64,000 nucleotides of DNA from Lachnospiraceae bacterium (GTDB lineage: Bacteria > Bacillota > Clostridia > Lachnospirales > Lachnospiraceae). Where the stretch lies: the NCBI GenBank assembly GCA_022793375.1, contig JAAWCS010000015.1, positions 90,684 through 154,683 on the forward strand, in the 5' to 3' direction. Under the pieces are notes generated by a model, which searched no databases, was not told the DNA's origin, and saw only the letters and a program-made list of their open reading frames with translations. Shown here piece by piece: positions 36,201 to 45,894 of this stretch. Each line of letters starts with the position of its first letter. Position 1 is the stretch's first letter. The translations under genes and the position numbers were made by a program.

Positions 36201-38133
36201 AGACCAGCAAAAGCAAAATCAGCACGATCAGCGCGCTGCGCAGCGGCTTCTGAACCCAATAGCCGCCGTCCGTATCCGCCGCTTCGCCAAGCACAACGCT
36301 TTCTGCCGTAATCCGCCCGTCGGACTGGCTGTCTGCAGCAAAACGCACCACATAGAGCTCGCCGCGTCCCTCCTCGCCTCCGTTTACTTCGTACAGCCCC
36401 GCCTTCTCGGTCGGCGCCTCCAGCAGGCCCACATCCAGATCGGCCTGCGGATGGAACAAAACCGTATCCCCTGCCGTATACATATGTTCCGCCAGCAGAG
36501 ACGTATCGCTCAGGAATTGAAGCGCCTGCGAGAGAAACACCGGAAACTCCGCTTTCAGGGGAAAATCCGATTCCCGGATGTCAAAACCGACTACCACCTC
36601 CTTGACGCCGTCATGCGTGCCGTAATAACCGGCGCACTGATCCCCGGCCCAAAGAAAGCCCGTCCCCCAGGCCGGAACGTCATACAGATTTGTTTCGTTT
36701 ACACCAATCGCAAACGAAGAAAGTCCGGCCGTCAAGTCGCAATCGCTCACCGTAAGCAGCACGTTTTGGGCTGTCTCCGACCGGTTTCTGCCATCTTCAA
36801 AAAACAGGCCGCTCACTCCGTCCGGCAAAACCGTCTCCAGGCCGGCATCGCAAATCCAAACCTCAGGCGCGTCCTCAAGCTGCTTTGTTCCTTCCTGCGT
36901 ATCCTCTGCCGGCATATCCTCTGCCGGTGCAATCCCCTCGCCGGAGGTCTCTTCGTCCTGCTTTTGCGCGTCCTCTTTTTCCCCGTCCTGCGGCGTCGGC
37001 AGACTCTCTATGCTCTGCACCCGCGGCAGGCTTTCCCCGGTCGCCGCCTGGTACGCCTTTTCAATATAGAGGTTGCCCTTTCCGATGAGAACGGCGTCTA
37101 TTTCGCCCGAGCGGGCTTCGATCGCATAGGCCGTGTTATCGCCCGCCAGCGAATCCGGCTCGCCGCTTCCCGCAAAGCGGATGGAACTTAATTCGCTCCT
37201 AAGCGCTGGCCCCCGCCACGCAAACGCGTCAAAAAAGCAGAGCGCCGTTTCTCCGGCTGCAAGCGTCACCGGGCGGACCTCTACCAGCCGCTCCCCTTCA
37301 TAGAGACTCAATTCCAGCGCGGCCTCAAAATCGCTGTAATTCGTAAGGCTGGACGCACAGCGGATACGCCGGCCGCCGGCCTCGGACTCGGATTCCTCCT
37401 CTTCCACATAGGAAAGGAAGCGATTTGCCACATTTGAAACGCTCTCCCCCAGCACCTGCACCTGCGCGCCCGCAAAGCGGGCAAATCCACCTGCCCCCTC
37501 CGCGCCGATCCCGTCCGTAAAGACGATTACCTGGGCCGCGTTTTTCCCGCTGTCGCCGTCTCCTTTTGCGGCCGTTTCCTCTTTGCCGCCGCCGACCAGC
37601 GCCTCTACCAGGTTTTCTGCTTCCGACAAATCTCCCGGCCCGTCACAGCACGTAAGCTGATCCAGCGCTACATACAAAAGCGCCGGATCCGTGACCCCTA
37701 CGGCCAGCAGATCCGTCCCCGTGCAATCGCCGGCAACCACAGAAAAAGCGGCGCCTGGTGAGGACGCGATCCGATCGCGCGCCTGCGCTGCTGCCTCCTC
37801 CAGGCGCGTGCGCCCGTTTCCCGCATCGTGCTGCATGCTGGCGCTTGTGTCAAATACGAGCACCACCTGTTCCCGGCTGCCTCCCGGCTTTCGCAGATAG
37901 GGCGACATCAGAGCCAGCACCATCAAAAGCAGGATCAAAATCTGCACATACATCAGGATATTCTGCACAAATTTTTCCAGAAACGTCTTTGACTGCTGGT
38001 TCCTGAGCCATTTTTCCCACAAAAGCGTCGAAGAAACCCGCGTATCTTTCCCCCGGGGCTTGAGCAAATACAGGACAATTACCACCGGCACCGCCAGCAG
38101 GCAGGCCAGCGGCCACATACTTTCAAATATCAT
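33277..38133 (-). CDS. 1618-aa BatA-like/triple vWA/GATase1-like membrane protein
   Basis: BatA-type N-terminus; vWA MIDAS motifs DTSAS, DLSNS, DHSGS; class I GATase-like VLLVHGVNEDSSQYENVLRSANCHFE...GGGLVCLGGENSYALGGY; repetitive C-terminal tail. Confidence 0.88.
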   Translation of the reverse strand: MIFESMWPLACLLAVPVVIVLYLLKPRGKDTRVSSTLLWEKWLRNQQSKTFLEKFVQNILMYVQILILLLMVLALMSPYLRKPGGSREQVVLVFDTSASMQHDAGNGRTRLEEAAAQARDRIASSPGAAFSVVAGDCTGTDLLAVGVTDPALLYVALDQLTCCDGPGDLSEAENLVEALVGGGKEETAAKGDGDSGKNAAQVIVFTDGIGAEGAGGFARFAGAQVQVLGESVSNVANRFLSYVEEEESESEAGGRRIRCASSLTNYSDFEAALELSLYEGERLVEVRPVTLAAGETALCFFDAFAWRGPALRSELSSIRFAGSGEPDSLAGDNTAYAIEARSGEIDAVLIGKGNLYIEKAYQAATGESLPRVQSIESLPTPQDGEKEDAQKQDEETSGEGIAPAEDMPAEDTQEGTKQLEDAPEVWICDAGLETVLPDGVSGLFFEDGRNRSETAQNVLLTVSDCDLTAGLSSFAIGVNETNLYDVPAWGTGFLWAGDQCAGYYGTHDGVKEVVVGFDIRESDFPLKAEFPVFLSQALQFLSDTSLLAEHMYTAGDTVLFHPQADLDVGLLEAPTEKAGLYEVNGGEEGRGELYVVRFAADSQSDGRITAESVVLGEAADTDGGYWVQKPLRSALIVLILLLLVFEWVLYRRQMSGGRRFYLGVRAVGTMLLLLALFGVSISRRSHLNTTVFLVDLSNSNGTNRQAMEEYLDQALNAMPEGNQYGIVTFGKDSMVEQFLTQEDSFSHILSLPDQTATNFESALSKALSMLPAGGAGRVVFLTDGKETRGELERTAPALLSGQTELLAVLFETVQGDDAYVENVELPAYLYQGDAYTMTVTVVSSYETDAQLQILTGTIETASYDVHLRRGTNRFQFRQTVTGEQAENFEVRVAAFGDTCPENDSYHAYAAVDSLPRVLLVHGVNEDSSQYENVLRSANCHFETVSAYNAPDTLADLLEFKSIVLENVFLTDLPQGFLEQIETYVKDYGGGLVCLGGENSYALGGYRDSVLETVLPVEMELRGVDEVPVTAMIMVIDHSGSMSMDAGGGATNLDLAITAAQTAVDQMRSTDYVGVLTFDDTYSWLVKPVQASDKETIKDQIAAVAEGGGTTIRPALKEALAGAAGCAADIRHVVLLTDGQGESNNYREIMSAYNDAEVTLSTVAVGSDSDKRLLKQLADRCGGRYYYSDFASDIPKIFAQEVFLSGDTYLQNGTFRLAVNGGSDITRGLFADGWPALYGYVSATPKSVSQVLIASEKDDPVLTVMQYGLGHTVAWNSDVTNRWTAGYAGEDDYVQLWKRILDYSVGNAAIGEDSADIRTAGGVTSLVYEAAEYGEQTRVEAVYTDPEGNTWTQPLPATAPGRYETKLSTELTGVYHLNIRRTDDGEVTGVLTTAAAVQYADEYKFGIDSAGFERFIERYGVMLDREEDIWQNRVRTGQERYDLTKWLLLLALLWFVVDIAVRRFQFRPQESGAYRRIAEGRRMRKEKKAGGPQYADTRNRAGRDEETSADVSRREDAKAEAGRREDVNAKSGRREGAGAEAGGQENANAKSGRMEGAGADAGGQENANAQAGWNETVSKGAHDTARKRARAERQKSTEPALDTSALLKKKGQRSGNGGH
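33400..33640. repeat. Degenerate tandem coding repeat in C-terminal tail of the 1618-aa protein
   Basis: Repeated RREDAKAEAGRREDVNAKSGRREGAGAEAGGQENANAKSGRMEGAGADAGGQENANAQAG; DNA ~60-66-bp imperfect copies. Confidence 0.75.
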
Positions 38134-38993
38134 AGATCACCCTTAAATCCTCAAACACAAGCCGTTTTCGGTCCTTTTTCGCGTCGCAGAGCACATACGC
38201 GCCCTGTGCGGCCGCACACCCCTTTTTCATCCGCCCGATCAGACGGGCAAGCTGCCCTTCATACTGCGTTACGGCCTTTTTATCCACCGTCAGGCGCAGA
38301 CGATTGCCTGTTTCGGCGTCGATCAGGTTCCTGGCCCCCTCCCACGGGATACGAAGTTCCTCCGATGCCATCGTATGCAGTACCACCGGGCGCTGCCGGC
38401 AGTAGGCCAGATACCGCAGCAGTTTTTCATAACGCTGTTTTTCTTCCTCCAGCATATCCGGGTGCAAAAAATCGCTGATCAGAATCGTAATGCCGGGACC
38501 GCGCCGCGGCATTTTGCGCGCGGCTTCCAATAAATCCACCTCGCCGCCAAAGGACCGGTTCTCCAGCCAGTGAAGGACGCGCGCAAACGCGCTTCGCCCC
38601 CCGCCGGCCGACAGGCCCTTCTCCATTGCTTTCATGTCGTAAAGACAGAGCCGGTCCATATGGTTGAGCGCCAAAAAGCTGACCGCCGCCGCCAGATCCT
38701 GCGAAAGCTCCGCCTTGCTGCATGCGCCGTAATCCATGGAAGCGCTGGTATCTATGAGCACCGAAACCATCGCCTCTTTTTCTTCCATATATTCTCTGAT
38801 ATAGAGCCGGTCGAGACGGGCATAGGCATTCCAGTCCAGCCGGCGCAGATCGTCTCCCGGCCGGTATTCCCGAAAATCCGAAAATTCCGCCGACTGCCCC
38901 TTTTGCAGCGATTTGCGGCTGCCGGAAAGGCTGCGGCTGCTCTTATAGATCATCCGCAGCTGCAGGCGGGAAAGAGTATCATAAAATGTCGCG

Positions 38994-39001
<8 letters not shown>
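38123..39001 (-). CDS. DUF58 domain protein
   Basis: GSRKSLQKGQSAEFSDFREYRPGDDLRRLDWNAYARLDRLYIREYMEEKEAMVSVLIDTSASM. Confidence 0.94.
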
Positions 39002-39950
<949 letters not shown>

Positions 39951-39958
39951 CCGCTTTT

Positions 39959-40012
39959 CCTCCTTATTGCCCGTGTTTTCAGGACGTCTACGTCCGCCTC
40001 AAAGGCGTTTTT
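39959..40012 (-). repeat. Interspersed leader repeat, locus E (divergent unit)
   Basis: cctccttattgcccgtgttttcaggacgtctacgtccgcctcaaaggcgttt; GGAGG 8 nt from the MoxR ATG. Confidence 0.7.
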
Positions 40013-40015
40013 CGC

Positions 40016-41491
40016 CTACTGGTTTAAACTCTCAAAATAATCCCGGATCACCGGTTCCATGCCGCTTGGATAACGGTCGTTTGCAATCCCTTCATAGGCA
40101 TTGTCGGTATATTCGCCGATGACAGTGTTGTAGTCCACATGTTCCCCCTCCCAGGCCAGCCCGTTCTGTGCCCGATAGTAATCCGAATTCTCGCCGCCGT
40201 TTTTTTCTCCCGTCAAAGCCGCGTCGCTGCCGGTCTTTCCCGGAATGCTTACATAATCATGAAGCAGATCGCTGCTCCCGGTCCCGCGCCCCGCGCCGCC
40301 CCCGTTTCCGGCGCCGTTTCCATTTCCGCTGCCGTCCCCGTCTCCGGCGCCGTTTCCGTTCCCGTTACCGTCTCCGGCGCCATTTCCGTTTCCGCTGCCG
40401 TCTCCATCTCCGGAGCCGTTTCCGTTTCCGCTGCCGCCTCCGTCTCCGGCGCCATTTCTGTTCCCGTTGCCGTCACCGTCTCCGGCGCCATTCCCGTTTC
40501 CGGAACCGTCCTCATCTCCGGAGCCGTTTCCATCCGCGCCGCCGGCGCCCTCTCCCGCTCCTTCCCTGCCGTCCGAACCGCCGGCCCCGTCCTGGCTGCC
40601 GTCTTTGTTTCCGGAACCTTCCCCGGAACCGTCTTTGTCGCCGGGGGCAGGCCCGGCCTGTGCCGTCTGCCGCCCGCTCGCCTCCGCGGCCGCCCTAGCC
40701 AACGCCTGGGCGTCCGCCAGGCCCGCTGTCTGAAGGTTCTCAAGCGCCGCCGCCATACTCTCAAGCGTCTGCGCCGTCTGCCCGTATTTATAAGCAAGAC
40801 GGTTCAGCGCCGCCTGCAGGCTTTCCTGCGAATCCGCTTTCGCCAGCTCTTCGCCGGAAAGCGCCAGTGCCTTTGTAAGTTCCCTGAGCCGTTCTTTCTG
40901 TTCCTCGGTAAGCGCATTTTGCTCTATTTCCGTCAGCGCCTCCAAAAGATTCTCCAGGGTTTCCTTTTCTTCGCCGGCCTGCTCTTTTATTTCCTGCCTA
41001 AGCTCTGCTCTCTCCCGCGCGGGAGAGGGAATTAATGCCGCCCCCACGGTCACAAGAACCGCCAAAAGAAGCGCCAAAAGGCGGCGCTTGTGCGGCCGCA
41101 GGGGAATCCGTATTTTGTCATACATCTTTTTGTAATGACGCACCGCATCCTCTCTTTGCAGTCGGGACAGGAGATCCTCGTTTTCCAGCTGCCAGCAGGC
41201 CGTAACCATGCGTTCCTGCAGCCCGAACGAATCCAGCCGCCCGGCGGCCTGCATCCGTCCGACCTTTTTGCAGAGGGCATACAAAACGCCTGTCAGCAGC
41301 CCGGCCGCAAAACACAGCCCGGCCGCCAGGTGCGCTTCATAAAACGGATATACGAGCGCCGCCGCTTCGCAGACAATCGCCGCACAGCCGCCGGCCGTCA
41401 TTCCCAAGGTCCCGTAATCCAAAAGCCGCGCCAGCCGGATGCGCCGCCGCCACCGGTCAAGCTGCCCGGCGAGATACTTTTTTTCGTCCAT
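40016..41491 (-). CDS. Membrane protein with coiled coil and Gly/Asn/Asp-rich region (DUF4175-like layout)
   Basis: N-terminal TM segments, long EL/ALTE helix region, then GDGSGNGNGAGDGDGNGNRNGAG repeats; between ABC permease and MoxR. Confidence 0.6.
   Translation of the reverse strand: MDEKKYLAGQLDRWRRRIRLARLLDYGTLGMTAGGCAAIVCEAAALVYPFYEAHLAAGLCFAAGLLTGVLYALCKKVGRMQAAGRLDSFGLQERMVTACWQLENEDLLSRLQREDAVRHYKKMYDKIRIPLRPHKRRLLALLLAVLVTVGAALIPSPARERAELRQEIKEQAGEEKETLENLLEALTEIEQNALTEEQKERLRELTKALALSGEELAKADSQESLQAALNRLAYKYGQTAQTLESMAAALENLQTAGLADAQALARAAAEASGRQTAQAGPAPGDKDGSGEGSGNKDGSQDGAGGSDGREGAGEGAGGADGNGSGDEDGSGNGNGAGDGDGNGNRNGAGDGGGSGNGNGSGDGDGSGNGNGAGDGNGNGNGAGDGDGSGNGNGAGNGGGAGRGTGSSDLLHDYVSIPGKTGSDAALTGEKNGGENSDYYRAQNGLAWEGEHVDYNTVIGEYTDNAYEGIANDRYPSGMEPVIRDYFESLNQ
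40300..40570. repeat. Low-complexity coding repeats encoding (G-N/D/S)n
   Basis: Imperfect ccgtttccgtttccgctgccgtctcc-type units in frame. Confidence 0.85.
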
Positions 41492-42419
41492 GCGTTTTCA
41501 CCCGTCGTTTGATCATTGGATTGATGCGTCTGGCCGCCAGCAAAAGAAACAGAAACGAAATCGCCAGCAGCAGGACGGTAGAGACAATCAGCCAGCTGTT
41601 GCCGGTCGCCACCAGGCGAATCGGCCCGCCGATCTGCGTCGTCCCGGAAAGCCTCCCTGCTGAAATCGTGTTTACGATCGATTCGCCTGTCATAATCCGC
41701 ATAAAAAACTCGGTTAAATAGACCGCCGGATTCACCAGCAGAAATAAAAGCACATTCTCCCACCAGCTATAAGAAACTCCTCCGCTATACACGGGCGAAT
41801 ATCCGGTGTTTATCGACAAAATGGACACAAAGACAGACGGCAGTGCGGTTCCCACAAAGAAAAGGAAATAAAACCCATAGGAGAATATCACGGCGCTGAC
41901 CGTTTTCCGGCAGAAGGAGGAGCAGAGAATGCCGATGCTGGCCGCAAAAAAGGACAGCAGAAGCGTTATCGCCAAAAACCAGAACAAGGCGCTCCAGGGC
42001 ATGCCGCCGATGACAAACGGAAGCGCCATTACCGGCATGCTGGCCGCCACATACAGCATACTCTGGACCACCGCTGTCATCACTTTTCCCCACACAATCG
42101 AAAAAGGCGTCATACTGGTCGTCATCATTATATCAAACGTCTGCCGCTCCTTTTCGCCGGAGATTGACGACGCTGTGCGGATCGGCACGACCAGGCCGAG
42201 GATAACGATCTGCGTCACCGCCAATACCGGATAGAGCCACACCATCTGGCTGTATATGTTTGTCACGGAATAGCGGTTTCCCTCCTGGATCGAAAGCATC
42301 GTCAAAAAGAAAACAAGCGCCAGAATGGCTTCATACACAAACACGCCCCAGCAAATGCGCATACTGCGGGACTGTACCTTCACATCTTTTTTTACAATGG
42401 GATTCAAACGCATGTTCAT
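41457..42419 (-). CDS. ABC transporter permease (ABC-2 type)
   Basis: NPIVKKDVKVQSRSMRICWGVFVYEAILALVFFL...SSISGEKERQTFDIMMTTSMTPFSIVWGK. Confidence 0.88.
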   Translation of the reverse strand: MNMRLNPIVKKDVKVQSRSMRICWGVFVYEAILALVFFLTMLSIQEGNRYSVTNIYSQMVWLYPVLAVTQIVILGLVVPIRTASSISGEKERQTFDIMMTTSMTPFSIVWGKVMTAVVQSMLYVAASMPVMALPFVIGGMPWSALFWFLAITLLLSFFAASIGILCSSFCRKTVSAVIFSYGFYFLFFVGTALPSVFVSILSINTGYSPVYSGGVSYSWWENVLLFLLVNPAVYLTEFFMRIMTGESIVNTISAGRLSGTTQIGGPIRLVATGNSWLIVSTVLLLAISFLFLLLAARRINPMIKRRVKTHGRKKVSRRAA

Positions 42420-42425
42420 TTTCTC

Positions 42426-42482
42426 CCTCCTTTACTGGCTGCCCGTGTTCTCAGGGCATTTTGGCGCCCTCTGCGGCGTTTG
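42426..42482 (-). repeat. Interspersed leader repeat, locus F (variant; overlaps the 3' end of the ABC ATPase gene)
   Basis: cctcctttactggctgcccgtgttctcagggcattttggcgccctctgcggcgttt; encodes ATPase C-terminus NAAEGAKMP* and carries the permease SD. Confidence 0.75.
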
Positions 42483-43404
42483 CTTCCTCTCTGCCGGTCA
42501 CACGCATAAAGAGCGTTTCCAGATTTCCCTCCTGCCGGTTAAACCCGGTGACCACCACTTCGTTGGCAATCAGGGTCCCGATAAATGCTGCGATCTCCCG
42601 TTTTGTCATGGTGTGCGACAGCCTAAGCTCATGCTCGCCCACCGAATCCACCGAAGCCTTCGCCTGCTCTCTGGCAATCCGCACCGCCGTCTCGCGGCCC
42701 TCGTCAAAAGAAACGACCAGCTGGCTGGCGCCGAATACGCTTTCCGTAATTTGGTCGATGGGGCCGGACGCCACCAGACGCCCCTGATCCATGATACCGA
42801 TGCTGTTGCACATCTCCGAAAGCTCCGAAAGGATGTGCGAGCTGATGACAATCGTCTTGCCCATACTCTGCAGATTTAAAAGGAGTTCTTTCATCTCCAC
42901 CCGGGCCCGCGGGTCAAGACCCGAATTGGGCTCGTCCAAAACTAACAGCGCCGGATTATGGATCAGAGCCCGCGCCACGCAAAGGCGCTGCTTCATCCCG
43001 CGCGACAGCGTATCTACAAAAACTTCTTTTTTATCGGCCAGATTTACCAGTTCTAAAAGATCGTCCGAAATGCGCGCAATCTCTGCCGAACTCATGCGGT
43101 ACATGGAACCGTAAAAATCCATATATTCCCGTACTTTCAGATTATCGTACACGCCGAAAAAGTCCGGCACATAACCGATCTGCCGCTTGAGCTCCTTCTG
43201 GCGGGCCAGCGCGTCGATGCCATTGATCGAAATGCTTCCTCTATCCGGCGGCATCAGCCCGCACACCATGCGGATCGTCGTCGTCTTGCCGGCCCCGTTC
43301 GGCCCCACGAAACCAAAGAGATCGCCCTGCGGGATGTGCAGCGACAGGTCGCTGACGGCCCGGAAGTTCCCGTAATTCTTACACAAATGGTCAATCCGCA
43401 GCAT
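42451..43404 (-). CDS. ABC transporter ATP-binding protein
   Basis: MLRIDHLCKNYGNFRAVSDLSLHIPQGDLFGFVGPNGAGKTTTIRM; LSRGMKQRL; LLVLDEPNSGLDP. Confidence 0.95.
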   Translation of the reverse strand: MLRIDHLCKNYGNFRAVSDLSLHIPQGDLFGFVGPNGAGKTTTIRMVCGLMPPDRGSISINGIDALARQKELKRQIGYVPDFFGVYDNLKVREYMDFYGSMYRMSSAEIARISDDLLELVNLADKKEVFVDTLSRGMKQRLCVARALIHNPALLVLDEPNSGLDPRARVEMKELLLNLQSMGKTIVISSHILSELSEMCNSIGIMDQGRLVASGPIDQITESVFGASQLVVSFDEGRETAVRIAREQAKASVDSVGEHELRLSHTMTKREIAAFIGTLIANEVVVTGFNRQEGNLETLFMRVTGREEANAAEGAKMP

Positions 43405-45547
43405 TCCCGTTTTCCTCCATTTCCACATATGAATACAGGCAGCCATAGGAAATCTCGTTGTACTGGCCTGCGCTCGCCCGCTCATAGTCGGTCACGACGC
43501 CGGCCAGAATGCCGTTTTGTGCGCTGTCCGCCTTTTTTTCCTCCGCCATGCCAATCCCGATCAGAAGCGCCGCCATCGCATCCTGCTCATAATCGTCGGC
43601 GATCCGGCCGTCCCCGTAAATATTCAGCAGGTCATACAGCAGGTTGTCATAATAAGTGGCATAACTCATAAATACGCACCGGCCGTCGGCCATCGCCTGT
43701 TTCAAATCCAGGCTTTCCCCGGATTTCACATCCGCAAATATCAGCAGATCCGAGCCGTTCCACACGGCCAGATACGCCAGGTCATAGTCCGTTTCGTTGG
43801 TAACCGTCCCTTCGACCCCATTTGCGCCGGCCAGGTCGTTTTCATCAAGTTTCAGTCCCTGGCCTGTCAGATTCCCTTTCGCCGATGTCTTTCCCTCCGC
43901 GTAGAGAAAGCCGCTGTCAAAATTGGCGTCGGGCTTTATACCGACAAAAAGTCCGTTTTCATTGGTCGTCACCGTATAATAATACTCCGACGTATTGGTA
44001 TTGCTGTAGTGATAACTCCCGGCCCAGCCCGGCCCGGCCGCGTCGTAGCGCTCATCCAGTTGAATTTCCCAGGGGTTAATGCCGGAACGATACGCCAAGA
44101 AGGACGTAGCCGCCCGGCTGCTGTCCGCCCGCTGCGCCGTAACCGAATACACTCTCATCTCATTGACCCGCGCGCCCTGTCCAAAGAAATACACGCCGCC
44201 AACGAATAAAAGGCTGAGCACCGGTACCGCGGCCCAGTACCACTCGCTCTTTTTCCGTTTGCGCAGAATCAGGTACAGCACCGGCCCGGCCGCCGCCACA
44301 TATACCCCGATGAGGATTTCCAGCCATTTAAAATCCACATTTGCGTGCAGGCTGTCCAAAAAAGCCAGCGACCGCATTCCCACATATTCTATATTGGTTT
44401 GTCCGTTGGCAGACTGGAAATGTTCGGACTGGTACATCGTTTCCTCGTATATCGCTTCGATGGCGCTTTCATGCAGATTTTGCAGTTCTTCCTCGCCAAA
44501 GGATAAAAAGAATACCGCCACGCTTCCGGAACCGACACAAAAAACAGCGGCCGGATGGCGGTTGCTCTCATAAAAGTCGCAGTGCGCCTGGCTGTAGTCC
44601 AGTTCGGCTACCGCCATCCGGGAAAAATCCACCCCCGCATCCGCGTAATCCCAATACGAGCCGTAGCGATCCATCTCCCCGGACAGACGATTGCTCTCGC
44701 CCGGCTCGCTCACCCCGTCAAGCCGGACCCCCAGCAGGTCCTCTCCAAACCCGGACAAAGTTTCCCTGGCATAGGCCCCCGTCCCGATAAGCAGCCAGCC
44801 CCCGTTCAGCACCCAGTCCTCAAGCGCCCGGATATTTTCTTCTCCCAGCGTCGATACGTCAAACTGGTCAATGACCAAAAAGTACAGCCCGCTTAAACTG
44901 CTCTGCAGGTTATCCGCGGTCAGTTTGATAAGCTCCAGCGGACTGGAGAAATCCTGCAGATAAAAGTCCATTCCCCCGGCATCCAGGTAGGTAAGGCCCG
45001 CATAGTCGTCAGACAAAATCCCGACCGAAATTCCGGCCGCCTTGTTGCCGAATACATTCTTTAAAGCATGCGTCTGCAGCAGATTTCCCTGCTCATCCAA
45101 AAAATTCAAAGAACAGAGTCCTCGTACCACATCCGCCGCACTCTCTAATACATGGATCGTAAACTGCTTTTTGCCCTGCGACGGAAGGGTCAGTTTCGTA
45201 TTGTACGCACAGTTGCGAGAGCTTCCGCTTGCGAATATCACCTGCACCGTACCGGAAAAATCCTCGCCGCCGTTTTCCACCGTAACCTGCATTACGTAAT
45301 AACCGTTATCCTGCCGCAAAAAAGCCACGTCGCCGACCAGAGACGGCCCGCCGTCCTCCTGCCCGGCCGCAGGCTCGTCCGCATAAAGCCCACGCGCGGC
45401 GGCCTGTGCCGGTAAGCCTGCTCCCAGCAAGGCAAACAGACAGGCAAATGCCAGACACAGCGCCGTCACTGCGGGTTTTTTCGCGTTTCTCCTCCGACCG
45501 CTTACACGGCCTGTTTTTGAGAACAAACCCGGCTTTATCTGTTTCAT
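43391..45547 (-). CDS. Exported membrane protein with GATase1-like domain, partner of the ABC transporter
   Basis: Signal peptide, LSDDYAGLTYLDAGGMDF, VLNGGWLLIGTGAYARETLSGFGEDLLG, C-terminal TM/soluble region; overlaps ABC ATPase start. Confidence 0.65.
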   Translation of the reverse strand: MKQIKPGLFSKTGRVSGRRRNAKKPAVTALCLAFACLFALLGAGLPAQAAARGLYADEPAAGQEDGGPSLVGDVAFLRQDNGYYVMQVTVENGGEDFSGTVQVIFASGSSRNCAYNTKLTLPSQGKKQFTIHVLESAADVVRGLCSLNFLDEQGNLLQTHALKNVFGNKAAGISVGILSDDYAGLTYLDAGGMDFYLQDFSSPLELIKLTADNLQSSLSGLYFLVIDQFDVSTLGEENIRALEDWVLNGGWLLIGTGAYARETLSGFGEDLLGVRLDGVSEPGESNRLSGEMDRYGSYWDYADAGVDFSRMAVAELDYSQAHCDFYESNRHPAAVFCVGSGSVAVFFLSFGEEELQNLHESAIEAIYEETMYQSEHFQSANGQTNIEYVGMRSLAFLDSLHANVDFKWLEILIGVYVAAAGPVLYLILRKRKKSEWYWAAVPVLSLLFVGGVYFFGQGARVNEMRVYSVTAQRADSSRAATSFLAYRSGINPWEIQLDERYDAAGPGWAGSYHYSNTNTSEYYYTVTTNENGLFVGIKPDANFDSGFLYAEGKTSAKGNLTGQGLKLDENDLAGANGVEGTVTNETDYDLAYLAVWNGSDLLIFADVKSGESLDLKQAMADGRCVFMSYATYYDNLLYDLLNIYGDGRIADDYEQDAMAALLIGIGMAEEKKADSAQNGILAGVVTDYERASAGQYNEISYGCLYSYVEMEENGNAAD

Positions 45548-45555
45548 ATGCATCT

Positions 45556-45607
45556 CCTCCTATTGCTCGCATTCTCAGGGCATAATGGGACACCCCCGCG
45601 GTGCTGC
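45556..45607 (-). repeat. Interspersed leader repeat, locus G
   Basis: cctcctattgctcgcattctcagggcataatgggacacccccgcggtgctgc; GGAGG 8 nt from ATG at 45547. Confidence 0.88.
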
Positions 45608-45894
45608 CTTTTCGCTCTTCACTCCTGTTGGCAGGACATACTATATCATACCATACGTAAATAAAGGTTTCATTCTTTTTTTACCGCACGGCCTCTTTCA
45701 GCACAGCGGCCGGCCTCCGCTTGTTAGTATAGCCGATTTTATTTAACTCCTTATTAGGGAAAATCATAAGATTTGTTTAAGATTTCCAGGCAAAACCGCT
45801 TCTTGCGGATACCGAAACGATAAAATAGTTGCAATCCTATATTCCAGCACTTATAATAAAGAAACGCTACAACATACGGAGGATTGCGATTATT

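Noticed and set aside
35023-37191. Long plus-strand ORFs (228, 290, 371 aa)
   Set aside because: Antisense to the 1618-aa vWA gene; Arg/Pro/Ala-rich high-GC shadow frames.
40249-40797. 182-aa ORF in alternative frame of Gly-rich repeats
   Set aside because: Frame-shifted reading of the same low-complexity coding repeat.
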